Shown: positions 8,859 through 18,938 of the stretch, piece by piece
Layout: each line of letters starts with the position of its first letter
Numbering within the stretch: the stretch's first letter is position 1
Notes under the pieces: model-generated
The model's database searches: none
What the model was told of the DNA's origin: nothing
What the model saw: the letters and a program-made list of their open reading frames with translations, nothing else
DNA from: Burkholderia sp. BCC0322
GTDB taxonomy: Bacteria; Pseudomonadota; Gammaproteobacteria; Burkholderiales; Burkholderiaceae
Length of the DNA stretch: 64,000 bases
Assembly: GCF_902833045.1 (NCBI RefSeq)
Contig: NZ_CADFDU010000022.1
Span: 1 to 64,000 of the forward strand
Direction: 5' to 3'
Program-made: the position numbers and the translations under genes

Positions 8859-9932
8859 TCAACCTGGCAGCGCGAGTTTCAAAGCGGCCAGCAGGCGCGC
8901 GTTTTCGTCGGGAGAACCGACGGTCAGCCGCACGCATTCAGCGAGCAACGGATGCATTTTACTCACGTTTTTGATCAAAACCCGCTCGGTGAGCAGCGCG
9001 TCGAACACGGCAGCCGCGTCCGGCACGCGCACCAGCAGGAAATTGCCCGCGCTCGGGAACACCGTCGCGCCCGGCAGCGCGGCCACTTCCTGTGCGAGAC
9101 GCGTGCGCTCCGCACGCAGATCGGCCGCCTGCGCGTCGAGCACGTCGAGGTGGTCGAGCAGGAAATCGGCGGTCGCCTGGGTCAGCACGTTGATGTTGTA
9201 CGGCGGGCGCACCTTGTCGAATTCGGTCAGCCACGCGGGCGAACCGACCAGGTAGCCGAGACGGATGCCAGCGAGGCCGAGCTTCGACACCGTGCGCATC
9301 ACGACGACATTGTCGAATTCGGCGGCACGTGGCAGCCACGAGCGAACGGCGAACGGCTGGTACGCCTCGTCGATCACGATCAGGCTGTGCCGCGCGGCCG
9401 CGACGATCCGTTCGATGTCGGCATCGTCGTATAGCGTGCCGGTCGGATTGTTCGGGTAGGCGAGATAGACGATCGCCGGACGATGCTCGGCGATCGCCGT
9501 GAGCATCGCGTCGACGTCGAGCGTCAGGTCGGCCTTCAGCGGCACGCCGACGAATTCGAGCTGCGCGAGCTTCGCGGACAGCTCGTACATCACGAAGCCA
9601 GGCACCGGCGCGAGCACCTTCGCGCCCGGCTTCGCACAGGCCACCGACATCATGCTGATGATTTCGTCCGAGCCGTTGCCGAGCAGCACGTCGCAGCCGG
9701 CCGGCACGCCCATCGCGTGACGCAGCTTGTCGAGCAGCGCGGCCGGGCGCGGCGCCGGGTAGCGGTTCAGCGCGACCTGCGCGAGACGCTCGCCGAGCGC
9801 CGCGGCGAGCGGTTCGGGCAGCGGGTACGGGTTCTCCATCGCGTCGAGTTTCACGAACCCGCTCGCGTCCGGCACCGGATAGCTCGTCATCGCGAGTACG
9901 TCGCGGCGGATGATGTCTTGTGGCGTCGTCAT
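8859..9932 (-). CDS. hisC: Histidinol-phosphate aminotransferase HisC
   Basis: 357 residues, a fold-type I PLP enzyme. The PLP lysine is Lys217 in [13 protein letters not shown]; the YPNNPTG substrate motif (residues 159-165) and the DEAY aspartate (about 188) are present. Burkholderia usually has further hisC paralogues; this is the operon copy. It is separated from hisD by 145 bases containing small hairpins. Confidence 0.95.
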   Translation of the reverse strand: MTTPQDIIRRDVLAMTSYPVPDASGFVKLDAMENPYPLPEPLAAALGERLAQVALNRYPAPRPAALLDKLRHAMGVPAGCDVLLGNGSDEIISMMSVACAKPGAKVLAPVPGFVMYELSAKLAQLEFVGVPLKADLTLDVDAMLTAIAEHRPAIVYLAYPNNPTGTLYDDADIERIVAAARHSLIVIDEAYQPFAVRSWLPRAAEFDNVVVMRTVSKLGLAGIRLGYLVGSPAWLTEFDKVRPPYNINVLTQATADFLLDHLDVLDAQAADLRAERTRLAQEVAALPGATVFPSAGNFLLVRVPDAAAVFDALLTERVLIKNVSKMHPLLAECVRLTVGSPDENARLLAALKLALPG

Positions 9933-9950
9933 GGTCTCAAGCCGGCGTGC

Positions 9951-10036
9951 GTCGCGCCGGCGTCAATGGGTCGGCAGAGCGGCGGCTGCCGCCCTGCACC
10001 GGTGTCTCCAGCCCCGGCCTTCAGGGGCAGGCCGGG
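9951..10036. repeat. Hairpin-rich hisD-hisC intercistronic spacer
   Basis: Within the 145-base gap are GCCGGCG/CGCCGGC (9951-9971), GGCGG-CTG-CCGCC, and CCGGCCT/AGGCCGG (10014-10036). None has a U-run, so premature termination is unlikely. They may set relative hisD and hisC levels; that is inference. Confidence 0.5.
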
Positions 10037-10077
10037 CGGCGCATCGGCGCCAGCCGGCGGCCCCGCACAACGTGTGG

Positions 10078-11394
10078 TCAGTTCTTCATCCGGAACTCGG
10101 CGCTCCTCGCGTGCGCCTGCAGCCCTTCGCCGTACGCGAGCTCGGATGCGATCTCGCCGAGCGTCTGCGCGCCTTCCGCGCTGACCTCGATCAGGCTCGA
10201 GCGCTTGATGAAGTCGTACACGCCGAGCGGCGACGAGAAACGCGCGGTGCGCGACGTCGGCAGCACGTGGTTCGGGCCCGCGCAGTAGTCACCCAGGCTC
10301 TCGCTCGTGTAGCGGCCGAGGAAGATCGCGCCCGCATGGCGGATCTGCTGGCCCCATTGCTGCGGCTCCAGCGCGGAAATTTCCAGGTGCTCGGGCGCGA
10401 TGTCGTTCGCGATCCGGCAGGCTTCGGCCATGTCGCGCACCTTGATCAGCGCGCCGCGGCCTTCGAGCGACGCGCGGATCACGTCCTGGCGCGGCATCGA
10501 CGGCAGCAGCTCATGGATCGCCTTTTCGACCCGCTCGAGGAACGCACCGTCCGGGCACAGCAGGATCGATTGCGCGAGTTCGTCGTGCTCGGCCTGCGAG
10601 AACAGGTCCATCGCGACCCAGTTCGGATCGGTCGTGCCATCGCACAGCACGAGGATTTCCGACGGCCCGGCGATCATGTCGATGCCGACCGTGCCGAACA
10701 CGCGGCGCTTCGCCGATGCGACGTAAGCGTTGCCGGGGCCGCAGATCTTGTCGACCGCCGGCACCGTCGCCGTGCCGTATGCGAGCGCGCCGACCGCCTG
10801 CGCACCGCCGATCGTGAACACGCGATCGACGCCGCCGAGCAGCGCCGCGGCGAGCACGAGGTCGTTCTTCACGCCATCCGGCGTCGGCACGACCATCACG
10901 ATCTCGCCGACGCCCGCGACGCGCGCGGGAATCGCGTTCATCAGCACCGACGACGGGTACGCGGCCTTGCCGCCCGGCACGTACAGGCCCACGCGGTCGA
11001 GCGGCGTGACCTTCTGGCCGAGCACCGTGCCGTCGCTTTCCGTGTACTGCCAGCTATGCGTGCCGCACTCGATCTTCTGCTTCTCGTGGTACGCGCGCAC
11101 GCGCGCTGCAGCCGCTTCCAGCGCCGCGCGCGCCTTCGGCGCGAGGCCGTCGAGCGCCGTCTGCAGCGCGTCCTGCGGCAGCTCCAGCGCGGCGACGCTG
11201 TTCGCGCTCAGCCGGTCGAAGCGGTTCGTGTACTCGAGCACCGCGGCGTCGCCGCGCGATTTCACGTCGGCGAGGATCTGCGCGACCGATTGCTCGATCG
11301 CCGCGTCTTCGCTCGCCTCGAATGCGAGCAGCGCGCGCAGCTCGGCGCCGAAGCCTTCGCTCGTCGAATCAAGCTTGCGGATGGTGATGGACAT
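10078..11394 (-). CDS. hisD: Histidinol dehydrogenase HisD
   Basis: 438 residues, the normal length. It oxidises histidinol to histidine in two NAD-dependent steps. Family motifs are seen across the protein: [56 protein letters not shown] with the neighbouring QAEHDELAQ metal/substrate residues, and the C-terminal APEHLEI. It follows hisG by 24 bases and precedes hisC. Confidence 0.96.
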   Translation of the reverse strand: MSITIRKLDSTSEGFGAELRALLAFEASEDAAIEQSVAQILADVKSRGDAAVLEYTNRFDRLSANSVAALELPQDALQTALDGLAPKARAALEAAAARVRAYHEKQKIECGTHSWQYTESDGTVLGQKVTPLDRVGLYVPGGKAAYPSSVLMNAIPARVAGVGEIVMVVPTPDGVKNDLVLAAALLGGVDRVFTIGGAQAVGALAYGTATVPAVDKICGPGNAYVASAKRRVFGTVGIDMIAGPSEILVLCDGTTDPNWVAMDLFSQAEHDELAQSILLCPDGAFLERVEKAIHELLPSMPRQDVIRASLEGRGALIKVRDMAEACRIANDIAPEHLEISALEPQQWGQQIRHAGAIFLGRYTSESLGDYCAGPNHVLPTSRTARFSSPLGVYDFIKRSSLIEVSAEGAQTLGEIASELAYGEGLQAHARSAEFRMKN

Positions 11395-11418
11395 GGGAGT
11401 TCCGTTACGGTGATGCGC

Positions 11419-12072
11419 TCAACCGCCATTCTGCGACGCGCGTTCGAACGCGTCGAGGATCGGCTTGAGTGCCGTGCGCTTCAATTTCAGCGCAGCCTGG
11501 TTCACGACAAGGCGCGACGAGATCGCCATGATCTCCTCGACCTCGACCAGATTGTTCGCCTTCAGCGTGCCGCCCGAGCTGACGAGGTCGACGATCGCGT
11601 CGGCCAGCCCGACCAGCGGCGCAAGTTCCATCGAGCCGTACAGCTTGATCAGGTCGACGTGCACGCCCTTCGCGGCAAAGTGTTCGCGCGCCGTTTCGAC
11701 GTACTTCGTCGCGACGCGCAGCCGCGCGCCCTGGCGCACGGCGCTCGCATAGTCGAAACCGGCCGACACGGCCACCGACATCCGGCAGCGCGCAATGTTC
11801 AGATCGATCGGCTGGTACAGGCCCGAACCGCCGTGCTCGACCAGCACGTCCTTGCCGGCCACGCCGAAATCGGCCGCGCCGTACTCGACATAGGTCGGCA
11901 CGTCGCTTGCGCGCACGATGATCACGCGCAGGTCGGGGTTCGTCGTCGGCAGGATCAGCTTGCGCGACGTTTCCGGATCCTCGGTGACCTGCACGCCCGC
12001 CGCGGCCAGCAGCGGCAGGGTTTCCTCGAAAATCCGGCCCTTCGACAGGGCAAGGGTCAGCGGCGCGCTCAT
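11419..12072 (-). CDS. hisG: ATP phosphoribosyltransferase HisG, short form
   Basis: 217 residues, starting [17 protein letters not shown]. This is the short HisG that lacks the C-terminal regulatory domain and needs the HisRS-like partner HisZ for activity and feedback by histidine. No hisZ is in this window, so it must lie elsewhere. The PRPP-binding segment [14 protein letters not shown] is present. The start codon overlaps the murA stop as ATGA. Confidence 0.96.
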   Translation of the reverse strand: MSAPLTLALSKGRIFEETLPLLAAAGVQVTEDPETSRKLILPTTNPDLRVIIVRASDVPTYVEYGAADFGVAGKDVLVEHGGSGLYQPIDLNIARCRMSVAVSAGFDYASAVRQGARLRVATKYVETAREHFAAKGVHVDLIKLYGSMELAPLVGLADAIVDLVSSGGTLKANNLVEVEEIMAISSRLVVNQAALKLKRTALKPILDAFERASQNGG

Positions 12073-13418
12073 GCTTGGCTCCCGGAGAGGCGGCGCACGT
12101 TCGCGCCGACGGCGGTCAGTTTGGCTTCCATGCGGTCGTAGCCGCGGTCCAGATGATAGATGCGGTCGACGAGCGTTTCGCCATCGGCACGCAGCCCGGC
12201 GATCACGAGGCTCGCCGACGCACGCAGGTCGGTCGCCATCACGTTCGCGCCCGACAGCTTCTCGACGCCCGTCACGAGCGCGGTGTTGCCGTCGATCGTG
12301 ATGTTCGCGCCAAGCCGGTTCAGCTCCTGCACGTGCATGAAACGGTTCTCGAAAATGGTTTCGACGACCTGCGCGGTGCCCGTCGCGACCGTATTGAGGG
12401 CCATGAACTGCGCCTGCATGTCGGTCGGGAACGCCGGGTATTCGGACGTGCGGATCGTCACGGCCGACGGCCGGCGGTCCATCTTCACGCGCAGCCAGCT
12501 GTCGCCTTCCTCGATCGACACGCCGGCTTCGCGCAGCTTGTCGATCACCGCGTCGAGGATGTGCGGGCGCACGCCCGTCAGCATCACGTCGCCGCCGGCC
12601 GCCGCGACCGCGCACAGGAACGTGCCGGCCTCGATGCGGTCGGGGATCACCGAATGGCGCGCGCCATGCAGCCGCTCGACGCCCTGGATCACGAGGCGGT
12701 CGGTGCCGATGCCGTCGATTTTCGCGCCCATCGCGACCAGCAGGTGTGCGAGATCGCTCACTTCCGGCTCGCGCGCGGCGTTCTCGATCACCGTCTCGCC
12801 GTCGGCGAGCGTCGCGGCCATCAACAGGTTTTCCGTGCCGGTCACCGTGATCATGTCGGTCACGATGCGCGCGCCCTTCAGGCGCTTCGCGCGGGCTTCG
12901 ATGAAGCCGTGCTCGATGCTGATCTCGGCGCCCATCGCCTGCAGGCCCTTGATGTGCTGGTCGACCGGACGCGCACCGATCGCGCAGCCGCCCGGCAGCG
13001 ACACCTTCGCCTCGCCGAAACGCGCGAGCAGCGGCCCGAGCACGAGGATCGACGCGCGCATCGTCTTCACGAGCTCGTACGGCGCGACGAGGTTGTCGAC
13101 GCGCGACGCGTCGAGCTGCACGCGGCAGCCGTCGGTCTCGCTCTTCACGCCCATCTGGTTCAGCACCTTCAGCGTCGTGCGCACGTCCTTGAGATTCGGC
13201 ACGTTGTCGAGCTCGACCGGATCACCGGTGAGCAGCCCCGCGCACAGGATCGGCAGCGCGGCGTTCTTCGCGCCCGACACGACGATCTCGCCCGACAGCC
13301 GGTGGCCGCCTTCGATCACGAGCTTGTCCATCCCATGGCCATGCGATTCCCCGTTGGCGGCCGGGTGTGCCGTGGCGACGCTCTGGACGGCGTCGCGCTC
13401 GTTGACGGTGACTTGCAC
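12069..13418 (-). CDS. murA: UDP-GlcNAc 1-carboxyvinyltransferase MurA
   Basis: 449 residues, about 30 longer than E. coli MurA because of an N-terminal extension before DKLVIEGG. It commits UDP-GlcNAc to peptidoglycan by adding enolpyruvate. The catalytic and fosfomycin-reactive cysteine is Cys145 in [11 protein letters not shown]; the [10 protein letters not shown] motif is at residues 48-57. The position ibaG-murA-hisG is conserved in beta-proteobacteria. The extension is in frame and typical of Burkholderia, but a start at the internal ATG before DKLV cannot be excluded. Confidence 0.95.
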   Translation of the reverse strand: MQVTVNERDAVQSVATAHPAANGESHGHGMDKLVIEGGHRLSGEIVVSGAKNAALPILCAGLLTGDPVELDNVPNLKDVRTTLKVLNQMGVKSETDGCRVQLDASRVDNLVAPYELVKTMRASILVLGPLLARFGEAKVSLPGGCAIGARPVDQHIKGLQAMGAEISIEHGFIEARAKRLKGARIVTDMITVTGTENLLMAATLADGETVIENAAREPEVSDLAHLLVAMGAKIDGIGTDRLVIQGVERLHGARHSVIPDRIEAGTFLCAVAAAGGDVMLTGVRPHILDAVIDKLREAGVSIEEGDSWLRVKMDRRPSAVTIRTSEYPAFPTDMQAQFMALNTVATGTAQVVETIFENRFMHVQELNRLGANITIDGNTALVTGVEKLSGANVMATDLRASASLVIAGLRADGETLVDRIYHLDRGYDRMEAKLTAVGANVRRLSGSQA

Positions 13419-13432
13419 TCAGTGATTTCCGT

Positions 13433-13672
13433 TTATGCGTTCTGCCATTCGGCGGGCGTCAGCGTCTTCATGCTGAGCGCGTGAATTTCCTGCTTCATGC
13501 GATCGCCGAGCGCCGCGTAGACGAGCTGGTGCCGCTGGATCGGCCGCTTGCCCTCGAAGGCCGCCGACACGATCGTCGCGAAGAAATGCTGGCCGTCGCC
13601 TTCGACTTCCAGATGCGTGCAGGCGAGGCCGCCGGCGATGTATTGCTTGACCTGTTCGGGAGTCGGCAACAT
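13433..13672 (-). CDS. ibaG: BolA-family protein (IbaG/YrbA-like)
   Basis: 79 residues, a small BolA-type KH-like fold with the conserved RHQLVYAALGDRM helix and the cysteine/histidine pair (ACTHLEVEG, then RHQ) used by BolA-glutaredoxin [2Fe-2S] complexes. It lies directly upstream of murA and downstream of the mla genes, the same place as ibaG in E. coli, which supports this subfamily. It is linked to acid stress and iron-sulphur handling in the family. Confidence 0.9.
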   Translation of the reverse strand: MLPTPEQVKQYIAGGLACTHLEVEGDGQHFFATIVSAAFEGKRPIQRHQLVYAALGDRMKQEIHALSMKTLTPAEWQNA

Positions 13673-13728
13673 GGTGTAAGGCTCCTGTCGGCGCGCGCCG
13701 CCCGGAAGGCGGCCGCTGCCTGTCGATA

Positions 13729-14484
13729 TCAATGACGCAGTTTGTAGCCGGTCGCGAGCAGCCGCATCGCGATCAGCGCGAGCAGCACGAAGAAACCGGT
13801 GACGATCGCGAGGCTCGCGAACGGGTTGATGTCGGACGCGCCGAAGAACCCGAAACGGAAGCCGTCGATCATGTAGAAAAACGGATTGAGACGCGAGATC
13901 TCGCGCCACACGGGCGGCAGCGAGTGCGTCGAATAGAACACGCCGGACAGGAACGTCAGCGGCATGATCAGGAAGTTCTGGAACGCGGCGAGCTGGTCGA
14001 ACTTCTCGGCCCAGATCCCGGCGATCAGGCCGAGCGTGCCGAGGATCGCCGAGCCGAGCAGCGCGAACGCCATGATGAACAGCGGCGCCGCGAAATGCAT
14101 CGGGACAAACCAGATCGTCACGACGAACACACCCGCACCGACCGCGAGGCCGCGCACCACGGACGCGAGCACGTACGCGCCGAACATGTCGCGGTACGAC
14201 AGCGGCGGCAGCAGCACGAATACGAGGTTGCCGGTGATCTTCGACTGGATCAGCGACGACGAGCTGTTCGCGAACGCGTTCTGCAGCACGCTCATCATCA
14301 CGAGGCCCGGTACGAGAAAGCTCACGTACTCGACACCCGGATAGACCTCGACGCGGCCCGACAGCGCGTGGCCGAAGATCGTCAAGTACAGCAGCGCCGT
14401 CACGATGGGCGCGAGCACCGTCTGGAACGACACCTTCCAGAAACGCAGCAATTCCTTGTAGAACAGCGTTTGAAACCCGCTCAT
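13729..14484 (-). CDS. ABC-2 type exporter permease (YadH-like)
   Basis: 251 residues with six hydrophobic segments and the ABC-2 membrane fold. The start is MSGFQTLFYKELLRFWK, and the LPPLSYRDMFGAYVLAS and FLSGVFYSTHSLPPVW segments are family-typical. Its start overlaps the ATPase stop as ATGA. With the ATPase it forms a YadGH-type exporter of unknown substrate. The location between mlaB and ibaG/murA suggests an envelope role, which is inference. Confidence 0.9.
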   Translation of the reverse strand: MSGFQTLFYKELLRFWKVSFQTVLAPIVTALLYLTIFGHALSGRVEVYPGVEYVSFLVPGLVMMSVLQNAFANSSSSLIQSKITGNLVFVLLPPLSYRDMFGAYVLASVVRGLAVGAGVFVVTIWFVPMHFAAPLFIMAFALLGSAILGTLGLIAGIWAEKFDQLAAFQNFLIMPLTFLSGVFYSTHSLPPVWREISRLNPFFYMIDGFRFGFFGASDINPFASLAIVTGFFVLLALIAMRLLATGYKLRH

Positions 14485-15407
14485 GCCAGACCCTCGATCA
14501 CCTCGGCCCCGTTCATCACCTGGACGAACACATCCTCGAGGTCGGCCTTGCGGACCTCGATCTCGTCGAACGTACAGCCCGCCGCGCGGCATTGCGCGAG
14601 GATCCGCTCGACATCGTCATAGCTCGTGAGGCGCAGCAGGTGCTCGCCCGGCACGCGGGCGGCCGGGTCGGACTCCAGCCCGCGCAACTCGGACGGCAGG
14701 GCGCCGGCCGCGAGGCGCAGGTAGAGCTGCAGCCCGGCGAAGCGGCGCAGCAGCGCGTCGGTGCGGTCGAGCGCGACCACTTCGCCACGACGCAGCATCG
14801 CGATGCGGTCGCACAGCGACTCGGCTTCCTCGAGGTAGTGCGTGGTCAGCACGATCGTGTGGCCTTCGCGGTTCAGGCGCGAGATGAATTTCCACAGCGT
14901 CTGGCGCAATTCGACGTCGACGCCGGCGGTCGGTTCGTCGAGCACGATCACGGGCGGCCGGTGCACGAGTGCCTGCGCGACCAGCACGCGGCGCTTCATC
15001 CCGCCCGACAGCGCGCGCATGTTAGCGTCGGCCTTCTCGGTGAGGTCAAGATTGGCCATCACTTCGTCGATCCAGTCGTCGTTGCGGCGCAGCCCGAAAT
15101 AGCCGGACTGGATCCGCAGCGTCTCGCGGACGGTGAAGAACGGATCGAAGACGAGCTCCTGCGGTACGACGCCGAGTGCGCGGCGCGCGCCGCGGAAGTC
15201 CTTGACGACGTCGTGGCCGCGCACCGAGATGCTGCCTTCATCGGCCCGGGCCAGCCCGGCGAGGATACTGATGAGCGTGGTCTTGCCTGCGCCGTTGGGG
15301 CCGAGCAGACCGAAAAACTCGCCTTCCTCGACCGACAGGCTGACGCCCTTGAGCGCCTGAAGCGACTTGTAGCGCTTCTTGACGTGACGGATTTCTATGG
15401 CTGACAT
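14481..15407 (-). CDS. ABC exporter ATP-binding protein (YadG-like)
   Basis: 308 residues. Walker A GPNGAGKTT at 36-44, signature LSGGMKRRVLVAQAL, Walker B VIVLDEPTAGVD, and the H-loop in LTTHYLEEAE. The C-terminal ~80 residues are the extra regulatory region common to DrrA/YadG-type ATPases. The start MSAIEIRHVKKRY at 15407 is used; the longer frame runs into the promoter region. It is coupled to the permease. Confidence 0.92.
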   Translation of the reverse strand: MSAIEIRHVKKRYKSLQALKGVSLSVEEGEFFGLLGPNGAGKTTLISILAGLARADEGSISVRGHDVVKDFRGARRALGVVPQELVFDPFFTVRETLRIQSGYFGLRRNDDWIDEVMANLDLTEKADANMRALSGGMKRRVLVAQALVHRPPVIVLDEPTAGVDVELRQTLWKFISRLNREGHTIVLTTHYLEEAESLCDRIAMLRRGEVVALDRTDALLRRFAGLQLYLRLAAGALPSELRGLESDPAARVPGEHLLRLTSYDDVERILAQCRAAGCTFDEIEVRKADLEDVFVQVMNGAEVIEGLA

Positions 15408-15503
15408 GACTGTGCGCGACGCCAGGGCCGCGACGCCTATTCTGTGCTTGCTGCGAAAGAAAATGGGGGCCGGACGCCGATTGGCTGCCCCGAAAAACGC
15501 TTG

Positions 15504-15509
15504 ATTATA
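15504..15509 (-). promoter_or_regulatory. Candidate -10 box for the YadGH exporter / ibaG / murA / his block
   Basis: A perfect TATAAT on the minus strand lies about 95 bases before the ATPase start, in the 192-base gap after mlaB. No strong -35 is visible at the proper spacing. Because the gaps further down the block are short, this could be the main promoter for murA and the his genes. Confidence 0.4.
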
Positions 15510-15599
15510 GGGCAAACCGGCTGGTAGAGCCGGTGCCGGAGGCACGCGGCCTGGAGCGTGCGCGCGCCGGGCGGCGCGGCAGGCTCCGGTCGGACAGGG

Positions 15600-15875
15600 T
15601 CAATGTCGCCCGGTGCCCTCGATGAGCGCGTCGACGCCGTAGGCGCGCGCGAGGCTGGCGAGCTTCGGGGGGAGATTGAGGATGTCGAGGGCCGCGCCGC
15701 GCGCTTTGGCGGCACGTTGCCATGCGAGCAGCACGGCGAGCGCGGACGAGTCGAACTGCGTCAGCGCCGCGCAATCAACGGCGGTCGCGCCCGCGCCGAT
15801 GCGCGCAAGACCGTCCGCGAGCGCGGACTTCGCGCTCGCAACGGTCAGCGAGGAGCCGGCTTCGAAGCCGCTCAC
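15600..15875 (-). CDS. mlaB: STAS-domain protein MlaB
   Basis: 91 residues, a single STAS domain with the conserved loop TQFDSSALAVLLAW (normally phosphorylatable Ser in anti-sigma antagonists). MlaB binds the MlaF ATPase and is needed for assembly of the MlaFEDB lipid transporter. The start is a GTG at 15875 that overlaps the mlaC stop (GTGA), which gives the proper MlaB length; no ATG is available at that point. Confidence 0.88.
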   Translation of the reverse strand: MSGFEAGSSLTVASAKSALADGLARIGAGATAVDCAALTQFDSSALAVLLAWQRAAKARGAALDILNLPPKLASLARAYGVDALIEGTGRH

Positions 15876-16504
15876 GACGCTTGCTTGCCGGCGGCAAGTT
15901 GCTGGTTGCGCTGCGTGAGGAACTGGATCAGGCCGTCCACGCCGCTCTGCTGGATCTTCTCGTTGAACTGCTGCTGGTAAGTCTGGATCAGCCACGCGCC
16001 GAGCACGTTCAGGTCATACACCTTCCAGCCGTTCGCCGTCTTGTACAGGCGGTAATCGATCTGGACCGGCTGGCCGTTGTTCATCGCGACCGTCTTGACC
16101 ACGACATCGGTATCGGCCGGATCGGCACGGAACGGCGGGTACTGGATCTGCTGGTCCGGCTTCAGCTGCGCCAGCGCGCCCGAATACGTGCGGATCAGCA
16201 GCAGCTTGAACTGCTCCTGGACCTGCTGCTGCTGGTCGGCCGTGGCCGTGCGCCAGTTGCGCCCCATCGCGAGCTGCGTGGTGCGGCGGAAATCGGTGTA
16301 CGGCAGGATGTCCTTGTTGACGATCGTAATGATGCGGTTGGTGTCGCCCTGCTTGATCGTCTGCTGCTTGACTTCGTCGAGCACCTGCTGCGTCGCCGTC
16401 TTGATCAGCGCTTGCGGGTTCGACTGGTCGACTTGCGCGTGGGCTGCGCTGCCGAACGAGAACAGCGCCGCGAAAACGGGGATCAGGAACAGTTTTTTCA
16501 TCAT
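15872..16504 (-). CDS. mlaC: Periplasmic phospholipid-binding protein MlaC
   Basis: 210 residues. The signal peptide MMKKLFLIPVFAALF...AHA is likely cleaved after residue 23. The Tol_Tol_Ttg2 fold follows, with YTDFRRTTQLAMGRNW and DYRLYKTANGWKVYDL as family blocks. MlaC shuttles phospholipids between MlaA in the outer membrane and MlaFEDB in the inner membrane. The start at 16504 has AGGT upstream; 16501 is an equally plausible second ATG. Confidence 0.94.
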   Translation of the reverse strand: MMKKLFLIPVFAALFSFGSAAHAQVDQSNPQALIKTATQQVLDEVKQQTIKQGDTNRIITIVNKDILPYTDFRRTTQLAMGRNWRTATADQQQQVQEQFKLLLIRTYSGALAQLKPDQQIQYPPFRADPADTDVVVKTVAMNNGQPVQIDYRLYKTANGWKVYDLNVLGAWLIQTYQQQFNEKIQQSGVDGLIQFLTQRNQQLAAGKQAS

Positions 16505-16612
16505 AGTGACCTGCATGAATGAGTCGATGCGGAGGTTGGAGCAGGTAGCTTACGCGCAAGTTCGCGCACGCTACCGACTGAATCGTTTCCGGCTGTAACG
16601 AATGTAAATGCG

Positions 16613-17560
16613 TCAGTGCAGCCGGATGCTCGGGAAGCGGAAGCCGCCCGGCGACGGCGGCGCCACCTGCATCGCCGGCACGTTCGTTTCGCTGGCCGGG
16701 TTCGGCGATTCGGCCGTGCCCGAAGCCGGCGCGGCCACCGCCGCGCCCGAAGCGCCTGCCGGCGCCGTTGCACCGCCCGCCGTACCGGCTGCCGCCGGTG
16801 CCGCGCCGTCTTCCGGCAGGTCGTACTTCGGCAGCGCGTCGTTGCTCGACGTCGCGGCCGCCTCGCCGCGGGCGTTGCTGATCAGCATCTGGCGACGCTG
16901 CAGGTACGCGTTACGCACGAACGAATACTTGTCGAGGGCCGCGGCATCCAGCACGTCGCCTGCGCCGAGCAGGTTCGAACGCGTGTTGACGAGGTTGACG
17001 CCGAACAGGCCCCAGCTCACGCCATCCGGCTTCACGTAGGTGAGCGGGTTACCGACGTAGTCGACGCCCAGGCCGGCCGTGTCGCGCAGCGTGCTCGGGC
17101 CGAGCAGCGGCAGCACGAGATACGGGCCCGACGGCATGCCGTAGCGGCCCATCGTGATCCCGAAGTCGGCCGTGTGCTTCGGCAGCTTCGCGATCGTCGC
17201 GACGTCGAACAGGCCGCCGACGCCGAACACCGTGTTGATCACGACCCGCATGATGTCGCCGACGCCGTCCGCGATCCGCAGCTGCACGATGTTGTTCGCC
17301 GCGATGTAGACGTCGCCGATGTTCGAGAAGAAGTTCGTCACGCTGTCGCGCACCGGCTGCGGCACCACGTACTGGTAGCCCTTCGCGACCGGCTTCAGCG
17401 CATACGTGTCGACCGTGTCGTTGAACTTGTACATCGTCCGGTTGAAGCCTTCGAGCGGATCGCCCTTGGTCGGCGTCTGCACGGTCGCGCAGCCGCTCAA
17501 CGCGGCGACTGCCGCCACCGCCAGCGCGGCCTGCCTGATGCGGATCGTCTGCATGGTCAT
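16613..17560 (-). CDS. mlaA: Outer-membrane lipoprotein MlaA (VacJ)
   Basis: 315 residues. Type II signal peptide with lipobox LSGC, lipidated Cys24. The VacJ domain spans about 38-235 (DPLEGFNRTMYKFND, YVVPQPVRDSVTNFF, GPYLVLPLLGPSTLRD). A long Ala/Pro-rich tail of about 75 residues follows, which E. coli MlaA lacks. MlaA removes phospholipids from the outer leaflet. Here it sits inside the mla operon, between mlaD and mlaC, whereas in E. coli it is unlinked. Confidence 0.95.
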   Translation of the reverse strand: MTMQTIRIRQAALAVAAVAALSGCATVQTPTKGDPLEGFNRTMYKFNDTVDTYALKPVAKGYQYVVPQPVRDSVTNFFSNIGDVYIAANNIVQLRIADGVGDIMRVVINTVFGVGGLFDVATIAKLPKHTADFGITMGRYGMPSGPYLVLPLLGPSTLRDTAGLGVDYVGNPLTYVKPDGVSWGLFGVNLVNTRSNLLGAGDVLDAAALDKYSFVRNAYLQRRQMLISNARGEAAATSSNDALPKYDLPEDGAAPAAAGTAGGATAPAGASGAAVAAPASGTAESPNPASETNVPAMQVAPPSPGGFRFPSIRLH

Positions 17561-17585
17561 TACCCTCTTGTTTTCTCTCGCGTGG

Positions 17586-18146
17586 TTATTGGGCCGCCGA
17601 ACCGGACGCGGCGGACACCGCCGACGCCGGCACCGCCACCGGCGCAGGTGCGGCCGGTGCGCCGGCTGCAGGTTTCGCCCCGCCCGCATCGGCGGCCTTG
17701 CTGTACAGGAACTGGCCGATCAGGTTCTCGAGCACGATCGCCGATTGCGTCATCGTGATCGTATCGCCCGACTTCAGCATTTCGGTGTCGCCGCCCGGAT
17801 CGAGGCCGATATATTGCTCGCCGAGCAGGCCCGACGTCAGGATCTTCGCCGACGAATCCTTCGGGAACGGGTACTGGCCATCGACATCGATCGTTACAAG
17901 TGCCTGATACGTGTTCGTGTCGAAGCCGATCGACTTCACGCGGCCGACCACGACGCCGGCGCTCTTCACGGCCGCGCGCGGCTTCAGCCCACCGATATTG
18001 TCGAATTTCATCTTCACCGAATAGGTCGGCTGAAACGACAGCGAGCTCATGTTGCCGACCTTCAGCGCCAGGAACAGCACCGCAAGGAAGCCCACCACCA
18101 CGAACAGGCCGACCCAGAAGTCGAGAGCAGTCTTTTTCATCGTCAT
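17586..18146 (-). CDS. mlaD: MCE-domain lipid-binding protein MlaD
   Basis: 186 residues: an N-terminal membrane anchor (about 10-29), an MCE domain (about 40-120, with VKMKFDNIGGLKPRAAVKSAG and LLGEQYIGLDPGG) and an Ala/Pro-rich tail. MlaD hexamers form the periplasmic lipid pore on MlaE. The start can be 18146 or the ATG two codons later; the first is used. Confidence 0.94.
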   Translation of the reverse strand: MTMKKTALDFWVGLFVVVGFLAVLFLALKVGNMSSLSFQPTYSVKMKFDNIGGLKPRAAVKSAGVVVGRVKSIGFDTNTYQALVTIDVDGQYPFPKDSSAKILTSGLLGEQYIGLDPGGDTEMLKSGDTITMTQSAIVLENLIGQFLYSKAADAGGAKPAAGAPAAPAPVAVPASAVSAASGSAAQ

Positions 18147-18170
18147 CCCAAAATTTGGCTTGGCTGAGGC

Positions 18171-18938
18171 TTAGCTGAACATCAGCGCGGTCAGCAGGAA
18201 ATCGAGGCCGAGTACGGCGAGCGACGCGAACACGACCGTCTTGGTGGTCGCGCGCGACACGCCTTCGGGCGTGGGCTTCGCTTCATACCCTTGATACAGC
18301 GCAATGAAGGTCACGGCGAACCCGAACACGATGCTCTTCAGCACGCCGTTGCCGACGTCGGCCCAGACCTGCACGCCGCCCTGCATCTGCGACCAGAACG
18401 CGCCCGGATCGACGCCGATCAGCACGACGCCGACGAAGTAGCCGCCGAGCACGCCGACCGCGTTGAAGATCGCGGCGAGGAGCGGCATCGCGATGATGCC
18501 CGCCCACATGCGCGGCGCGATCACGTTCTTGATCGGATCCACCGCCATCATCTCGAGCGCGGTGAGCTGTTCGCCGGCTTTCATCAGACCGATCTCGGCC
18601 GTGAGCGACGTGCCCGCACGGCCCGCGAACAGCAGCGCGGTGACGACCGGCCCGAGCTCACGCACGAGCGACAGCGCGACCAGCAGGCCGAGCGCCTGCT
18701 CGGAACCGTAGCGGTTCAGCGTGTAATACCCCTGCAGGCCGAGCACGAAGCCGACGAACAGACCCGACACGGCGATGATCACGAACGAATAGTTGCCGAG
18801 AAAGTGGATCTGCTTCGTGACGAGCCGCGGCCGGCGCAGCAGCGGGAAGAATTCCAGCACGAGGCGCACGAACAGGCGCGTGCCGTAGCCCGTGCGCTCG
18901 AGGCTGCCGATGACGTAACGTCCGATCGCGCTGATCAT
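18171..18938 (-). CDS. mlaE: Phospholipid ABC transporter permease MlaE
   Basis: 255 residues, MlaE/YrbE permease family. Conserved blocks are VRELGPVVTALLFAGRAGTS, MKAGEQLTALEMMAVDPI and the central QMQGGVQVWADVGNG segment. Its ATG at 18938 overlaps the mlaF stop (ATGA). A long open frame extends upstream through mlaF but is a shadow. Confidence 0.95.
   Translation of the reverse strand: MISAIGRYVIGSLERTGYGTRLFVRLVLEFFPLLRRPRLVTKQIHFLGNYSFVIIAVSGLFVGFVLGLQGYYTLNRYGSEQALGLLVALSLVRELGPVVTALLFAGRAGTSLTAEIGLMKAGEQLTALEMMAVDPIKNVIAPRMWAGIIAMPLLAAIFNAVGVLGGYFVGVVLIGVDPGAFWSQMQGGVQVWADVGNGVLKSIVFGFAVTFIALYQGYEAKPTPEGVSRATTKTVVFASLAVLGLDFLLTALMFS

Noticed and set aside
12075-13484. Long plus-strand open frames (469 and 421 codons) opposite murA and ibaG
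   Set aside because: Both are antisense to clearly conserved genes and lack any recognisable domain.
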